This document shows positions 27,639 through 40,509 of a stretch of DNA of 64,000 nt, in pieces. The DNA comes from Gonapodya prolifera JEL478. Its lineage: Eukaryota > Monoblepharomycota > Monoblepharidomycetes > Monoblepharidales > Gonapodyaceae. Made by a program: the position numbers and the translations under genes. The stretch spans positions 124,001 to 188,000 of the forward strand of contig KQ965740.1 in assembly GCA_001574975.1 (NCBI GenBank), read 5' to 3'. Under the pieces are notes generated by a model. That model was not told the origin of the DNA and did not search any database. It was given only the letters and a program-made list of their open reading frames with translations. Position 1 is the first letter of the stretch, and each line of letters opens with the position of its first letter.

Positions 27639-30600
27639 TCAAAGACATATTTTTCCTGCCACGAACCGGAGAACTTCAGCCATCGTGCCCTGTTTAAATC
27701 GCCAGGAAAAACTAACCCGCAGCAAGGTCTCCGCGTATCTACGAACAACATCCATATCAGGCCGAACACGTAATCGATTGAAGAGAGAGCTCGGAACTGT
27801 CGCTCCACATGCTCGAAGGGACCTCAGAACGGTACTCGACGACCAAATGGCTTGTGGTACATCAAGATTCTCAATGGAGAAAAATGCTGTCTCGTCGACC
27901 ACCTAGGGTCACACAAAACGGCAAATAGGTGATAAATATGTGGTTGATCGATTCAAACAAAAGGGAACAACGCACTTCATACTCCAAATCATCCTCTAGG
28001 ACATTTCCTACGTAGAGGATGTCCCCATCCAAATCTGTAATCATAGGCTCGCCATTCACAATTCTTCCTCGAAAGAGTAGCTCTCGCTTGGTCATCATTA
28101 TTTGAGGCTTTTTGACGTGGGCAATAATAGTGACCGTCTTCTGATGGTCTCGAACAGACCGGCAATTCACGGACACCGTGATCCGTTTTTCCTCACTGAT
28201 ATTAGCTTGGTGGAACGTTTGTGCATGATTTGTTTCGTCGGAAGGTAAATAGCGCAGATATACTCGTGTCATTCCACTCGGAGCGACAAAGAGGGAGGAA
28301 AACAGTTTGATGCTCGTTCGCGACAGGGAAAACACCAGTTCACTGGGGTCGTTTAGTGGCAAATCAGACGTAAGAGTAAACTCCAAGGTGGAGCTGTCCA
28401 TATTTCTAATTACTATGGAACGTGTGGCGTACTCGGCTGATTGAAGTGCCAAGTAGCAATTAAATTGTGGTTCAATGAAAGATTACCAGAACTTACTTTC
28501 ATAGAATAAGTCACGCATTACTATTTCTGAACTCTCTTCTGAGAAACCATTCACAAAGACATCGAAAACGTCAGCACGAGCCGCGTGACTGACCATGTCA
28601 CGACTTGCATTAGCAGCTGAGCTTGGAAAGGCTGTGATAGAACTTGCGACAACCTCCATGGAAACGCGAACAACAACAAGATTCCGAGGGTTTCGCGTGT
28701 TTTCGATGAGAAGGTACGTTGAGTATGCCCCACGAGAGCGTGCATTGAATGTAAAAGTTATGGAGTGACTGTGGGGGAGAATACTTTGTGACAACATTTC
28801 GAGAGTGCCTTCATTCCGACTGAATGTAAACCAGCGGCTATCATCGTCACGGACAGTTCGAAGTTTGTACAACACACGCTGTGGTGTCACGCATTCGAGA
28901 ACAATTCTTCGTGTTATCGTGCTGCCCTCATCTTGTTGACCAGCATCGAGCTCGTAGAAGCCATCGATCTCTGATTGCGATTGAATGGACTCTACTCTTC
29001 TCATTCCGCTTCGAACGACAAACTCAGACTCTTCCGCAAAATCTGTCGCTGAGGTAGGTCGCCCTTTGAGCGATGTCATCGAGACAGCCGATATATCATC
29101 CAAGTAATCACCAGCGTGAAGAAGAGAGTCTTGATCAGATCGGAGCTCGACGTCGTTGCCCAGGTCAGGCTCTCCACGAATTACAAGGGGATCTGCCACA
29201 TTGACCACTATGGTCGTCTCTTGAGCCTTCGTTGATACACCACACTCCCTCACAATGACCAAAATCGGTTGGGACAACCCAGTGAGCGCAGCACCCAGCC
29301 ATTCGATAAGAATCTCCCCTATACCTCCAGGCCCCACGACTCCTTTCATATCCTCATCCAACGGACTGATACGCAGACAGTGTCGGTCTCGCAGCTCTGG
29401 TGGGTTTTGCACAGAAACTTGAAACACTAACTGCATCTTTGGGTTGAAGTTCGAGATTTGAACACGAACATTTTGGTCTGATCCAATACTGCTCCCATTG
29501 GTTCGCCGCCTACGACCTCTATGATTTCCTGGTTTCTTCGGGAAGTCTTGCAGATTGGGCAAGTCATCTTCGCTGTCGTCCGACGGTTCAGCATGAGCCA
29601 GAAAAACTACATTCATTGGTGATATCCCAAACTTGGGTCCATGGATGACACTTCCACGAATTGTAATGTCCTGAGTTAGTTCACCATCAGGATAGTGAAC
29701 TTTCAGAACTACTTTGCCGAATGTGAGGGACCCTTGTCCGCCAAAACTGGTATCTTTCATCCCTTCTGCAACGTCTCCCATAACTGCAATGGCGCGCACT
29801 AAAATGTCTGCGCTTCCACGTGGAGAAATAGATACAGTGCCTGTGATAGGAGAATTTGTAGACCTCCACATGACATCTATCTTTAGCGCGCGTTCAACAG
29901 CGGGTGAATAAATCACGTCAAAAGAAAAGCGCGTTTCTTCTTCTGCCATATTTCGCACCGTAAACCAAGAGTCGCAAGGCGGTGAGTCAGGTGGTGCAAT
30001 TGGATACATCAATCTGGGTAAGACAACTTCATTGTCCACCAGGTGTTCGAGTTGAAGCGGAAGAAACGCAAGCGTAAAGAAAAGCCTAAGTGCTGGTGTA
30101 TCCATTGCGTTCCGCTCGTTTCGCAAGCGTATGACAATCTCTACCGGGCCGGACGCATCTGGAGCAAGCTTTGAAAGCATTAAGAATGCCACGATATTCG
30201 CGAAGCTCCCAGATCCGACAACTCCTCGTTCACTCGCCCCTGAATCTAAGATGCGAACAGCATCTGTTGTCAACAACTCGTACAGAAGTGGCAAAGAAGC
30301 AGTATTCTGAACTGAAAAGGTGAAAGGCACTTCTGCTTGTCGACTCGCGCGCACCAGACCCAAATTAATAAAATTTGGTTCCAGTTTCGATGATGATAAC
30401 CCCCAAAGACCTTGTACCTTCAACGTCTGCACCGTGGCTACACTCTGCTTATCAACAAAGATAATTGTACCCGAGACCGGAACAGCTTGTCCACCGAGCA
30501 AAGCTTCCACCTGCTCTGCGTTCAAATGCTCTGGGTCTGGCGGCGTGATATCTACAGTGGCTTTACCTCGGGGTTGCAAAGTGACCGTGCCTCCACATTC

Positions 30601-33600
30601 TCGCAGGGTTGGAAGAATATCGGAAATATTGATATCAATATCGTCAGAAGATCCCCCCACGTCGGTCTCCAGATGATTTTGTTGCAATTGTACACCCAGG
30701 CTCAAGTCAGAATATGGAGCGAGATCAATTAATTGATCGCTTGTACTTCGCAACTCGATTCTCTTTCCAGCTCGATCAAGTCGCAATCCACTTCGACGTG
30801 ATTCCAGCAAAAAGGATACCGATTGACCATCCTGGACGGAAAGCACATAAACATGACCAAAGTCCAAAGTGTAAATGGAAAAGGATTCTCGGTGAGATGG
30901 TTCTTGTGTTCGGAAAGAACTCCCGAGTGCCGTAAGCTCCAAAATGTCCGGATCCACGAACAGCCGAACTTCGATTGGAAGAAGTTGAGAGACGTTATTT
31001 GAGTTCCGAATGATGAGGCATTCACGATGAAAGCCATAGGTTGTAGGCTCAAAGGTTATGGAAACCGTTGCACTGCTAAGTGAGTTCTTCTCGTTAATAG
31101 GGGCCAACTCTCCCCATACAGAGCTCAAGGCAATTCTTCCTGTTTCACTTTCGCAGCTCCATGTTGTTGGCAATCGCGACAAGTTGTTAATTGTGAATGC
31201 TCCAGTAAAGTTACCTCCCAAAATGGTGGTCCTTCCAAAATCAATCACATTCGACTCCAATGATATTCGTGACTCCCCAACAGTGGCTCGAAAGCGAAGC
31301 GTCTGTGTTCCGACTACAAATACTTCCTCTCCGTCAACATCAGTCTTGCCGAGTAAGACATTGAATTAAATATCTTTCTGGATGAATTCTCTCACCGGAA
31401 CTTACCTGGCTAGCTGCAAGTACAACGGAGAATCGTAAACCTCCGATAACGTTGCGTTCACCTCGACTTTCTCGTTCAGCGCTAGTTTTTGGTTGGAATG
31501 CGACGTACACATCTTTTTCTTCACCACCCAATAACCGGATCTTCAACAACATAAGGTTCATGCGTTTGATTCAGATTAATGACATGCAATCACTGACCTC
31601 TTGAATTTGCACTTCCAAGGAAGAATCCGAAAAGGCTTGAAGTTGTGTGAGATTGGACGATACAGAAACGTGTATTTCTTCTGGTGATACGTTGAGAACA
31701 CGTAACTTCCTCGATTTGCTGAATCGGTGGGTTGGATCCACATAGCAAATTCCAAAATCCAATTCGTTCATGGGAAAGTCCGGGAACGTCAAGTAGGACG
31801 CGAGCACTGCATAGTAGGAAAAGGTCACAGTAGTGATTTTGGACGAAGGCCAATTGTATATGCTCAATGCGAATTTCCTTGGCCCCACATGGGATGGAAT
31901 CACTGTGAAGTCCACCCGCTTTGTCTCTCCAGGACTAAGTTCCCCTGAAGTTTCTGTGACTATGCACTCAGTCGGAATATCATGGAGAAGGAGTTCCCAC
32001 TCGAGGCGAAAGCCGCAGTCGTTGCGAAGTGTAAAGTATGCATCCTTCTTCTGCGTGACTTCAAGTCTTTTCAAATCCACAAATGGAGCCACAACGGTTA
32101 CACAAGCACGAGTAATTTCCTCAGTTGGTTGATCGGCCAGTGGTAAGTGCACAGGTTGCTGGCCACCATGACTTTGACCAAGCGAATGCAATTGCCTCGG
32201 AACTTTCACTGTGGCACGGAACCCCACCTTTCTTTCTTCATCGGCGTTTCTTTGTTCCCGTACATATATTGTCCCCTGACAAGTATCATTGTATGCGGGG
32301 GAGAGGCGACGAATCGCTCGACCATTCCTATTCGCTGGGTTTCCAATCGCACGGAAGACTACGTGTACCGTCCACACACCACGCGGCTCGACCTCTTTGG
32401 TTATCCCATTAGGTGTTCTCTTTGATTGCGTACTAGACTGTTTCAATTCTCAGTATGACGAAAATGAGAACTCGAATACATTTAATATCACCTGTTTGGA
32501 GATGACTTCGTCATCGCGTTTATCCCCCGTTTCATCGGAAAACTTGTCATCTTTACGGCCGGTTCGAATTTGTTCCATTTTCGCGGTGATGAGTTGAGCC
32601 TGAAATAATACTTTTGAACGACGAAACCAACTACAGTCTGATGTCTTTTGTACCTTGTCCGATTGACCTTTTCGCTCCGCAATCTTGTGTTTCTGCTGCA
32701 AAGTCTCGAGTTCCTCCATTTGCTTTGCGGTCAAGTTATACACGGTACTCAATGACGAGAATCCCCTAATCGAGGGGTCAACAGCTTCATCGAAACTTAT
32801 TTCGGCGGTGTAGCTCTCAAACGTGAGCTCTCTGGCGTCAGAATAAATTTCGAAAATTCGAGGCTGGGCATCAAAGATTAGCAGACCATCCACTCCACTG
32901 GGATATGCACGAACCTTTTGCGAAGTATTGGTGATCCGCAAAGTCTGTGGCTCTGCCTTTTCATTCAAGGCGCAAAGGCCAAACTCGAGTTTCTCAGTCT
33001 CCAAGGCGAAGTTCGGTGGTTTCTTGACGAACGCCTTCACGAGGAATTCGTGCGAATCCTTACCCCCAGCGTCTGTTAAATCAAAGCACCCTTATCTCAC
33101 ACGTCACGCCTACCTCGGCATCTTGCACGTTCGCGACAGTGAGTTTTTCTTGGAAAGGGCCCGCGAGAGATGGAGAGAATTCGAAGGCGATTTCTCTCCG
33201 TCCGAAACTTCGAATTATCCCATATCGTCCATCGGGAGCAATTGCAAGGTCAGCGCTGCTTATTGAACCGGATTTCCGTATCGCAAATATTGCGGGTACT
33301 TCATATCGATTGAAAAGCACTAAAATTACCAGAAAGACGTTGTCACATCTCATTTTAACCATAGAATTTTTAAACACTTACCAAAGGTTTTTTGTCGTTT
33401 TTGACCCCTCTCCATTGAGCCAAAGTTGAAATGATGTTGACCAAGGTCAATCAATGACCTCGTGACACTGGCACGGACGAGTAGCTCCCGCACCGGTGGA
33501 CGGTGGTCACCTCGAATAAACGGTTCAAATCCATTCGCCGAAATATCCTTCTGGAAGTCCACCATGCGAACCAAAAGCTTAAAATCTTTGCGTTGTTTTG

Positions 33601-36600
33601 TTTTACTGTGATCAAATGGGCGCGCCACGGCATTGAGCATCAAAACGACACGATGAATCTGACGAGCGCCTATTGTGATCTCGGTTGCGGGAACAAGAAC
33701 TCCTTGCACCAATGCCTGATCGAAGTCACGTCGAAGCATTATTAGAGAGCGCACATACTGTTCCTCTGATGACCCAGTCGCAAACACTGGTAACGGACCC
33801 CCCACTATTGTTTCATACTGGTGAAGGAAATTGTCAATCGACCTCGAATGGCTTCCTTGGGTGGCAGCAATCAGCGGATCGATGATTCCAGAACCAGGTT
33901 TTCCTCCCGTTTCAGAGATAGATGAATCAAATCCTCCCTGGTTGGTACCACAGAGTTAGATTCACAAGACGCGATAAACATAATGCCCACACACATGAGG
34001 TGCATTTGATCTGGCATCAATATTTGAGGCCAGAAACGATACAGATTTTTCTTCAGCTGCAGTCTTGACAACAGGTGGAGATGGCTGAGAGGTATGTTCT
34101 TTCTTTGGCCTAGAAACACGTGCAAGGTCCAGCCACGCCACAGAACTTGATGATTTCTTCTTCTTTGTCAGCATTTCTCGTGATACCGTTGGCAGAGCGG
34201 CCAGCTTAGCGATATTTCGGCTCCTGTTGTCACCAACGCTCTCCAAAAACGATTCTGCTCTCTCACGACGAGATGTCACACCTCCTTCCGCGACCAGAGC
34301 GGAGCCCTGCGGTTCAACCGCATTTGGGAGATCCCTTCCTTTTCTCCCAATGGTCTGCCCCGGCTGACAAAAATATTAGTCATACAATGGGCAAAAGCCG
34401 AAAGGTACACGTACCACAATTGAAGGCTGGTTTTGGGATGACATCGACGGTCTCACGTTTTTCGGGACTTCCCAAATGGAAAGCTCAGGTCCGCTGGACG
34501 ACAAAGCAAGAACAAGGTCTCCGTTCGACACATTCTCGATTGGCAGCTGAATAACGCTGCGACAGTTCGTTACAACCTGAAACCACTGTCAAATAAACTA
34601 CTTCTCCGAATCCATCAGACCACATTGCGCTTACAGATCCAAAGTCAAGGAAATTTGCTCCCATAGGGGTTATAAGTCGATAAAAGAGACTATGAAAAGT
34701 TATTCGATGACGATCCACGTTCTGTGATTTCACTTCCAATGTGTGTCTATCGGAAGGATTACGCAAGTTCACTACCGTGATCTTTCAAGCCATGTGAGAC
34801 AACCTTTGCATAACAGACACTTGAAGTGAGGAGCATACCGGTTTCCTGTATTCCGGATTTGCTTTTCGTGGGAAAATCTCAAGCCGAACTTCAACAATTT
34901 GTTGCGGAGGTACCTCCACGGCGCCAGTTGGTCCGCTGAGCACCTTGGACACAAACTGCAGTTCGACATAAGTCTAAATTAAGTTTTTAGTGAACAATCG
35001 ACGTGATTCACGAGAACAGACACAGAACATATCACCTACCGTCACATCGGATCGGTTTCGGACAAAAATAGGGAGACCTTTCAACATATTGAGATCCGAT
35101 TCTCCAAAGTGCAGTTCTCGCGGGGAAACTTCAACCAGCGAGGTGCACGCACGCGCTTTGCAATGAATAAGTTTCCTTTCCTTTAGAGCAGGGTCTCGCA
35201 CGGAGGTGAACGTCAGCGCAACAGTGAACGATCGTCGAGTAAGGCGATTCCCTGTGGGCTCGGGTTCCGCCCAGTACCAAACTTCAACAACGCGATCCGA
35301 AATGGCTGGTATATGGAGATCCTCAATCTTTGAGCGTGATTCATCTATTTGCGAAGACTCGTGGCCTTTTGAGCTGTTCTGTTCCGATGCAGTTTCAATG
35401 TATTGGTTCCCGCCATCCCTTGTTGACTGTTCAGCGAGTCCTTTTTGTGCATCGTCGCTCATACCGTTCGAAGGATAGCTCGACGCACCGATCTCCTTTG
35501 GTCGGTCAAGCTTATTGACACCAACAGACATGACTTGCTGAGTTACCATGACACGCCCAGTTGAGCCGACCTGCTCTGCCTCAAAATGCACATCCAGCGC
35601 CAGATCGGAGGTGTTGCGAAGAGCGAGTGTTTGCTTGGCCCAGGTTCCTGCGACACAATCACCAAAGTCCAGCGCTTGAGCAGACAGCACAATGATATCT
35701 GCCTGGCTTCGGTCCTTTACCCATGCTCGCACTGGTAGTTGCTCAATATTACGACTGTCCCGGACGTTCTCAACTTCCAATAGCAGCTTATGCTCTCCGA
35801 CAGATTTTGGCTTTAATGTGACACGTACTCGACGATGCGAGTAGGCAGGGATGGGCTTTTGAGGTTCACCAGGTCGGATCTCGTCAAGCATGTTATCATA
35901 GTCGGAAAACTTGAACCACTGTGGACGATCCGGGCGGTTGTCGAGATCAACCAGGTTAATGGTCCAGAAAAGGGCAATCTCGGACTGTGTAGGAAAACAA
36001 CATCCGGGTCTATTGATGAGACATTCCTTTAAAAGTTCTTGTGGCACAGATGAGACATACCTTGTTCGATATGGTGAAATCTCTGAAATATGCCACTGAG
36101 CCTGCAACGCAATCTTGAAACTGCAGGCCCTTTCCAGCAACATCCACCGAGAGCACCGATCTGCAACATTTTGCACGGAATTTGACAGAAGCCTGATAAT
36201 CGGGTGACCTGGTGGGCTCTACATAGCTGGACACTGAAGAAGAATCTCGCCCGGACTCAGAATCGGTCAAGTGAGCATCCCCCACCGCTTCAAGTGCCGC
36301 AAATAGACGTTTTGGAGTCATACCAATGGAGCTGTCTGATGGATGGTCCTACCAAGAGAGCATCAGGCTTTGACTTGAGGACTGAACTCGTTCACGTCTT
36401 ACCAAAAAAGAATCTTTTCTGGCATTCGTTGGCAGCTCATACGCAAAGAAAAACAGCATTCCGTTGACGTCTGTGAAGTCCGAAGGTCCACTTCCAGCCT
36501 CCGCACCAACAGCTTCATTGTCGGTACTTGTATCCAGTGTTGGAGGTCCAGACCTATACTGTTGTGGTATGTCGGGCAGAAACAAGAGGATGACAGGCTT

Positions 36601-37157
36601 TGTTTCGCCTGGCTTCAGAACAAACTCCGTAATGTTGTCCACAAAGTTGTACAGAGGATTGTGTGTACTTTCTTGGGGTATGGTCTCAATAGAAGTCGGC
36701 AGGGGAATGTGAGGAGAAGGAACAATCGAGGCTCCAGACAACGAGTCGGGTTGTTCGGAAGCAAAAGAAGAGGAGGTCGCCTCGCTGACTAAATTCTCCA
36801 CACTGCTGAGTGACGAGATCTGATGGGGGCCATCCACCGGAAAGGTCAAATGGTGCGCTGGCTCCGAAATCTGCATTCCTGCGTCATCCTGATCAAAATT
36901 TTCGTTCACCAGTTGAAACGTTATCTGACTTCCAAGGTTTGATTTTGGTTGAACGAGAATAGACGAAGTCGTGCTGTTGTTTCGAACAAAGAATCGCCGA
37001 AGAATGTGAAACCCATTGATGTACTGCACGCAGAGGGTCGATTGCGTTTTAAGTCAGCGGTGTCGGATTCAGGCAGTCTCGGAAAATGCAGCGAGCTCAC
37101 AACATTCTCCAGCGCGATGCGAGTTGGCAGGCTGGTTTCGAACAGGGGTCGAATCAT
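27639..37157 (-). CDS. Giant MSP/ASH-domain (HYDIN-like) protein
   Basis: Roughly 2,700-2,800 residues in more than a dozen exons, the largest 28483-31260. The sequence is a chain of immunoglobulin-like MSP/ASH (ASPM, SPD-2, Hydin) domains. Repeated signatures are a strand such as LQFQDCVAGSVAYFRDFTIS or ALDFGDCVAGTWAKQTLALR followed by NxS/NTS, and phrases like EYSVTFTF-type beta strands (HSHSITFTFNARSRGAYSTY, VDFTVIPSHVGPRKFALSIY). ASH proteins such as HYDIN and CFAP47/65/74 sit in the axoneme or at centrosomes (family knowledge), so a ciliary role is a reasonable inference. I cannot say which subfamily. The 5' end is uncertain. The ATG at 37157 (MIRPLFETSLPTRIALENV) joins exon 2 in phase, but more exons may lie at 37.2-37.9 kb. 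The 3' end (stop at 27639 after a GTTAGT intron) is also tentative. Confidence 0.75.
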
Positions 37158-37401
37158 ACAGACAGCGCGGGCCGATCACTCGCAGTTCCGGGACGTGTTT
37201 CGGTGCCTGGAAAGACGGGTGCTGCGAGCAGTTGTGCAGTGCTCTTGCCTGGCGGTGGTCAACCCGACCGCAGCAACAGAGGTCGATCGTTCGAACGAGG
37301 CAACGTCGTGAACAATTTGATATTTCCTCTACGTGTTTCTTGCTTTTGAGATATGTACGTGCAATCGAAAAAGTCATTGGAAACGGCCCTCCACAATGTG
37401 G

Positions 37402-37937
37402 CTCACGCCCAGCAATCGCGCGACACATTGAACATCACTCCAAAACTTGAATCCCAACGCAAATTGTGCCCGCTTGTCTTCACCCCAACTCTCAAAAACA
37501 CCACATTGGGCGGCCGCTTCCGCACATCGTTTTCGCCCTTCGTCATGGTCACATCCCGCGAGCACTTCTTTCATTCGCTCGGCAAGCTCTGAACGTGTTT
37601 TGTTCCACGGCTGCAGGTTAGGACTCGGAGGAGCCGATGCTGGTCGAGGTCGAGGTGACGTGTCAGACCTGCATGCAACCGCACAGAAGCGATGCAGGAG
37701 GTCCGTGCGATGCCTATCTGAAGGAAGATCTTGCAGGGCAGACACAAGTCCGTTAATCGTCATGGGTAAGGGACCCTCGGGAGGTTGTCTTGAACGGGGA
37801 GTACGTTTTGGACTGCTGGGGGTGACCGAAGAGCGGGGCGCGCGTGGAGAAGTTGGTGTGGTGGAGGTATTCGAGTCTTCAGAACGGCTTGGCGTTGATG
37901 GTCTGCAGGAAGGTTGGGCGGGTAGGGTCGGAAGCAC
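37402..37937 (-). CDS. Uncertain exon block (possible 5' exon of the ASH gene)
   Basis: An open minus-strand segment after a TTGCAG acceptor, with a Ser/Thr/Pro/Arg-rich start (SSVTPSSPKRTPRSRQPP) and then helical sequence (MTINGLVSALQDLPSDRHRT; CGVFESWGEDKRAQFALGFK), ending at a plausible GTGAGC donor near 37402. It sits between the stop of the DysF gene and the first sure ASH exon on the same strand. It could be the ASH gene's own 5' exon, a 3' extension of the DysF gene, or a separate small gene. No family recognised. The helical half resembles a short stretch of the PEX8-like gene (see findings). Confidence 0.4.
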
Positions 37938-38027
37938 CTGCAATTGCTTTATCCGTCGCGTGTAATGTTATCATGTCTCAAGCCCACTCATCACTTCGCA
38001 ATCACTACACTCACTCTATGACTGTCC

Positions 38028-38698
38028 TTAGATGTCAACCCAGTCGTGCCCTCGTCCGGATTTAACCTCGGTTTCGTTGACTCCGGTGACATTGACGGAG
38101 TCCCAGGGCGACTTGGGAGTGGAGGTGCGGCGGATGCCAGTGGGGAACGAGGATACGCGTGAGGTGACTTAAAGGATGAAACAGTGCGTCCAGGAGCTCG
38201 TCGTCGAAAGCGAGTCCATTGTCGCCGTCTGTCGGTGCGGGTGATGAGCGGTCATGTCAGCAAGAGACCAACAGCAATGAGTACCTGATAAGGGATGTGA
38301 TTTTCGGAGCTGGAGAAAATGTGGCATTAGGTGAAGATGCTGATAAATACAGGGTCCGTTGCCGTTCGTTAATCTCATCCCAAATTGGAAGACGACGCCT
38401 CACAACGTGGCACGCGATTCCTCGCGGAATCGCTTAACTCACCGTAAGTCCAACCTTCAGAGGCGGATTCCTCACTCACAGATCCGTCCGGGCATTTGAT
38501 TACCCACGGTGTTGTCCATTCGTACCCCTCTTCACATGGGTCCGAGCGGTCTGGCGCAAGTGTGGGCGTAAAGGAAGAATCACACCACGCCGGAGGATCG
38601 TACGGAGTTAGAGTGAGTGCCGAGAAGCCTTTGACTATATCGCCGCGCTGATATTCCCAGATTAATGGAGAGTTCACATCAAGCGGGGACTGAGCCAT
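38028..38698 (-). CDS. DysF (peroxin/dysferlin) domain protein
   Basis: The start is the ATG at 38698 (MAQSPLDVNSPLIWEYQRGD). The first exon encodes GYEWTTPWVIKCPDGSVSEE and EGWTYG, the paired W...W / GW.Y pattern of DysF domains found in fungal Pex23/Pex30-type peroxins and other fungal proteins. The donor GTGAGT is at 38442. Later exons continue with RRLPIWDEINERQRTLYLSA, a short FDDELLDALFHP segment and a C-terminus DSVNVTGVNETEVKSGRGHD ending WVDI (stop 38028). The second half of the domain is less clear and I did not find membrane segments, so this is probably a small soluble DysF protein rather than a full peroxin. It is divergent from NUP58 over 157 bp. Confidence 0.65.
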
Positions 38699-38855
38699 CC
38701 GCGTCTGTCCAAAAGTCTACCAATATCTCGTTGATTTTGTCAGAAACAAGCGAGACGGGGGGGGGGGGGGGGGGGGGGGGGCGAAGGAGGGAAGGGGGAA
38801 ATGCAGTCAGTGACCAAAGCCCACCACGCCGGTATCCCCATTGATTTCCCGTCAG
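38699..38855. promoter_or_regulatory. Bidirectional promoter with a G25 tract
   Basis: 157 bp separate the divergent start codons of the DysF gene (minus) and NUP58 (plus), so both promoters must be here. The centre is an uninterrupted run of 25 G (38757-38781) flanked by CGAGAC and CGAAGGAGGGAAGGGGG. I see no TATA box. Confidence 0.65.
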
Positions 38856-40430
38856 ATGTCTCTGTTCTCATTCGGCGCTTCAACGGCTGCGACTGCACCA
38901 CCTGCGCCTTCTTTATTTGGAGGAGCATCTGCTGCACCGGCGCCGACATCTTCCCTCTTTTCCTTCGCAACCACCACCGCAGCTGCACAGCAACAGCCTG
39001 CGGCGCCAGTTGGATTTTCTCTCAGCGTGTGAGCTCTAAGACGATGGATCAACGTGGAATTTGGCGGAGCGTCCAGTATTGATCGAAATCGGGCCGTAAA
39101 CTAGGGCGAACCCCGTCTCACAACCACCCTTGCCGCAAACGACGCCGATCCAGCTCACATACTCAAACATCAGGTGTGGATGCAATGTTGCGTTTGTGAT
39201 TGAGGGCCGTTCTCAGACTTTTTGTTGCGGACGTGGTGTTTTGCAGTCCACGGACAAAGTTTGGCGACCTCCCAGACGATGAATTCAAAAAGTTTCTCTT
39301 GGAAGTAGCGTAAGTTTCACAAACGAGCTCCCGCGTATGCTGTTCCCCGATCTTTTCTTCCATACGGCAGTGACATTATTAGGAAAGATGAAGACACCTA
39401 TGCGGAAATTGTTGCCTCCAAAGTCGGGCCCGAGCTTAATGCACTCGCAGAAGAGCGAAAAGAGCTGACCAAAGTAAGGTTTGCTGGCTCTGGAACTGTC
39501 ACTCAACCTCTGTGGCTCATATCGTGCTGCCTCAATCAACAGAAACTCTCCTCCCTCCGGACGTTTTTGGAATCTGATCTTCGAGCCATTGACGCAATAA
39601 AGGAACGCAATGCACGGGAGTATCGGCAAGCAGAACAGGCAGGGAGATTCGTGGATCGTTTACAAGGGGACCCAAACCGCACCCGTGTTGGTGCAGGCCT
39701 CGCCGTGGGTGATTTCACCATGGAGTTCTTTGTAGACTTGGTTCGGAGCTTCGAAGAACGTATCAGGTATTACAGACAATCAGTTGAGGTGGGTTCAAAC
39801 AGATTTATGGAAAGATAGGCACTCTGTTTATCCAATGAGGTACAGGACCTCGAACGAAATGTGAGCGCCATGGCGAGGTCATCACAACTAGATCCACGAA
39901 GTGAGTGGAACTTGTTAGCCTCCTTTTACGACCCACCCTCACGCTGAACCCACTTAGTTGCCCTGGAGGACTCCCTTCGAGCGCAATACGATTCTTTTCT
40001 CCATTTGGCGGGGCGTGTGGCAGAAGTACATGAAGAAGTACGCCGAGCAGCAGAGGAGTACAGACAATGGCGGGTGAGGCGGATGCGGCTGGACATCCGA
40101 GGCCCAGGTGGATTGGGACGTGAGTACAAAGCATCGCAGCTGCAAATCATTCTGGTGGTCTTTCTCAACGCATTATATTCGCGTCAAAATTATGATACCA
40201 TTCCGCTGTTAGCTGATGTTCCCATGGAGCATCTGCGGGCATACGCCCGCCAGTCCGCCCTGGTCCAAACGCAACCAAGCTCAGCGCAAACTCTGGCTAC
40301 TGCTGGAGGTCTGTTCTCGTCCGTATCGGGGGGAGGGTTTGGTAGCGCCCCTCCCACGGGTGGTGGCCTCTTCAGTGGTCTTGGAGGGTCCACTGCATCC
40401 ACGACAAATCAAAAGAAGACCAAACGCTGA
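38856..40430 (+). CDS. NUP58: Nucleoporin NUP58/NUP49 family (FG nucleoporin)
   Basis: The start at 38856 (MSLFSFGASTAATAPP) opens an FG-type region with SLFGG and SLFSFATTT. Then come GDLPDDEFKKFLLEV and a long helical region that follows human Nup58: KKLSSLRTFLESDLRAIDAI, FTMEFFVDLVRSFEERIRYY, DLERNVSAMARSSQLDPR and FLHLAGRVAEVHEEVRRAAE. The last exon has GGLFSSVSGGGFGSAPP and GGGLFSGLGG, a second FG patch, and ends KKTKR. Nup58/Nup49 forms the central Nup62 (Nsp1) channel complex through its coiled coils, and the FG repeats form the transport barrier (family knowledge). There are about six introns, and the exon(s) between 39.03 and 39.25 kb are not certain. It is followed after 79 bp by LIS1 on the same strand. 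Confidence 0.87.
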
Positions 40431-40509
40431 AGAATTTTCTTAGTCAATTAATTTTGGATTTGTTGAAATTTACTGTAACTGTAATGTTCGAGGTTTCGGC
40501 CCCCCAACG

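Noticed and set aside
27126-27773. 215-codon plus-strand frame between FHIT and the ASH gene
   Set aside because: No recognisable domain, odd composition (many Cys, His, Asn, Ser), and it overlaps the probable last ASH exon.
37374-37943. Treating this block as the certain first exon of the ASH gene
   Set aside because: A plausible donor exists, but I found no acceptor that connects it in frame to the first sure ASH exon, so it is listed separately.
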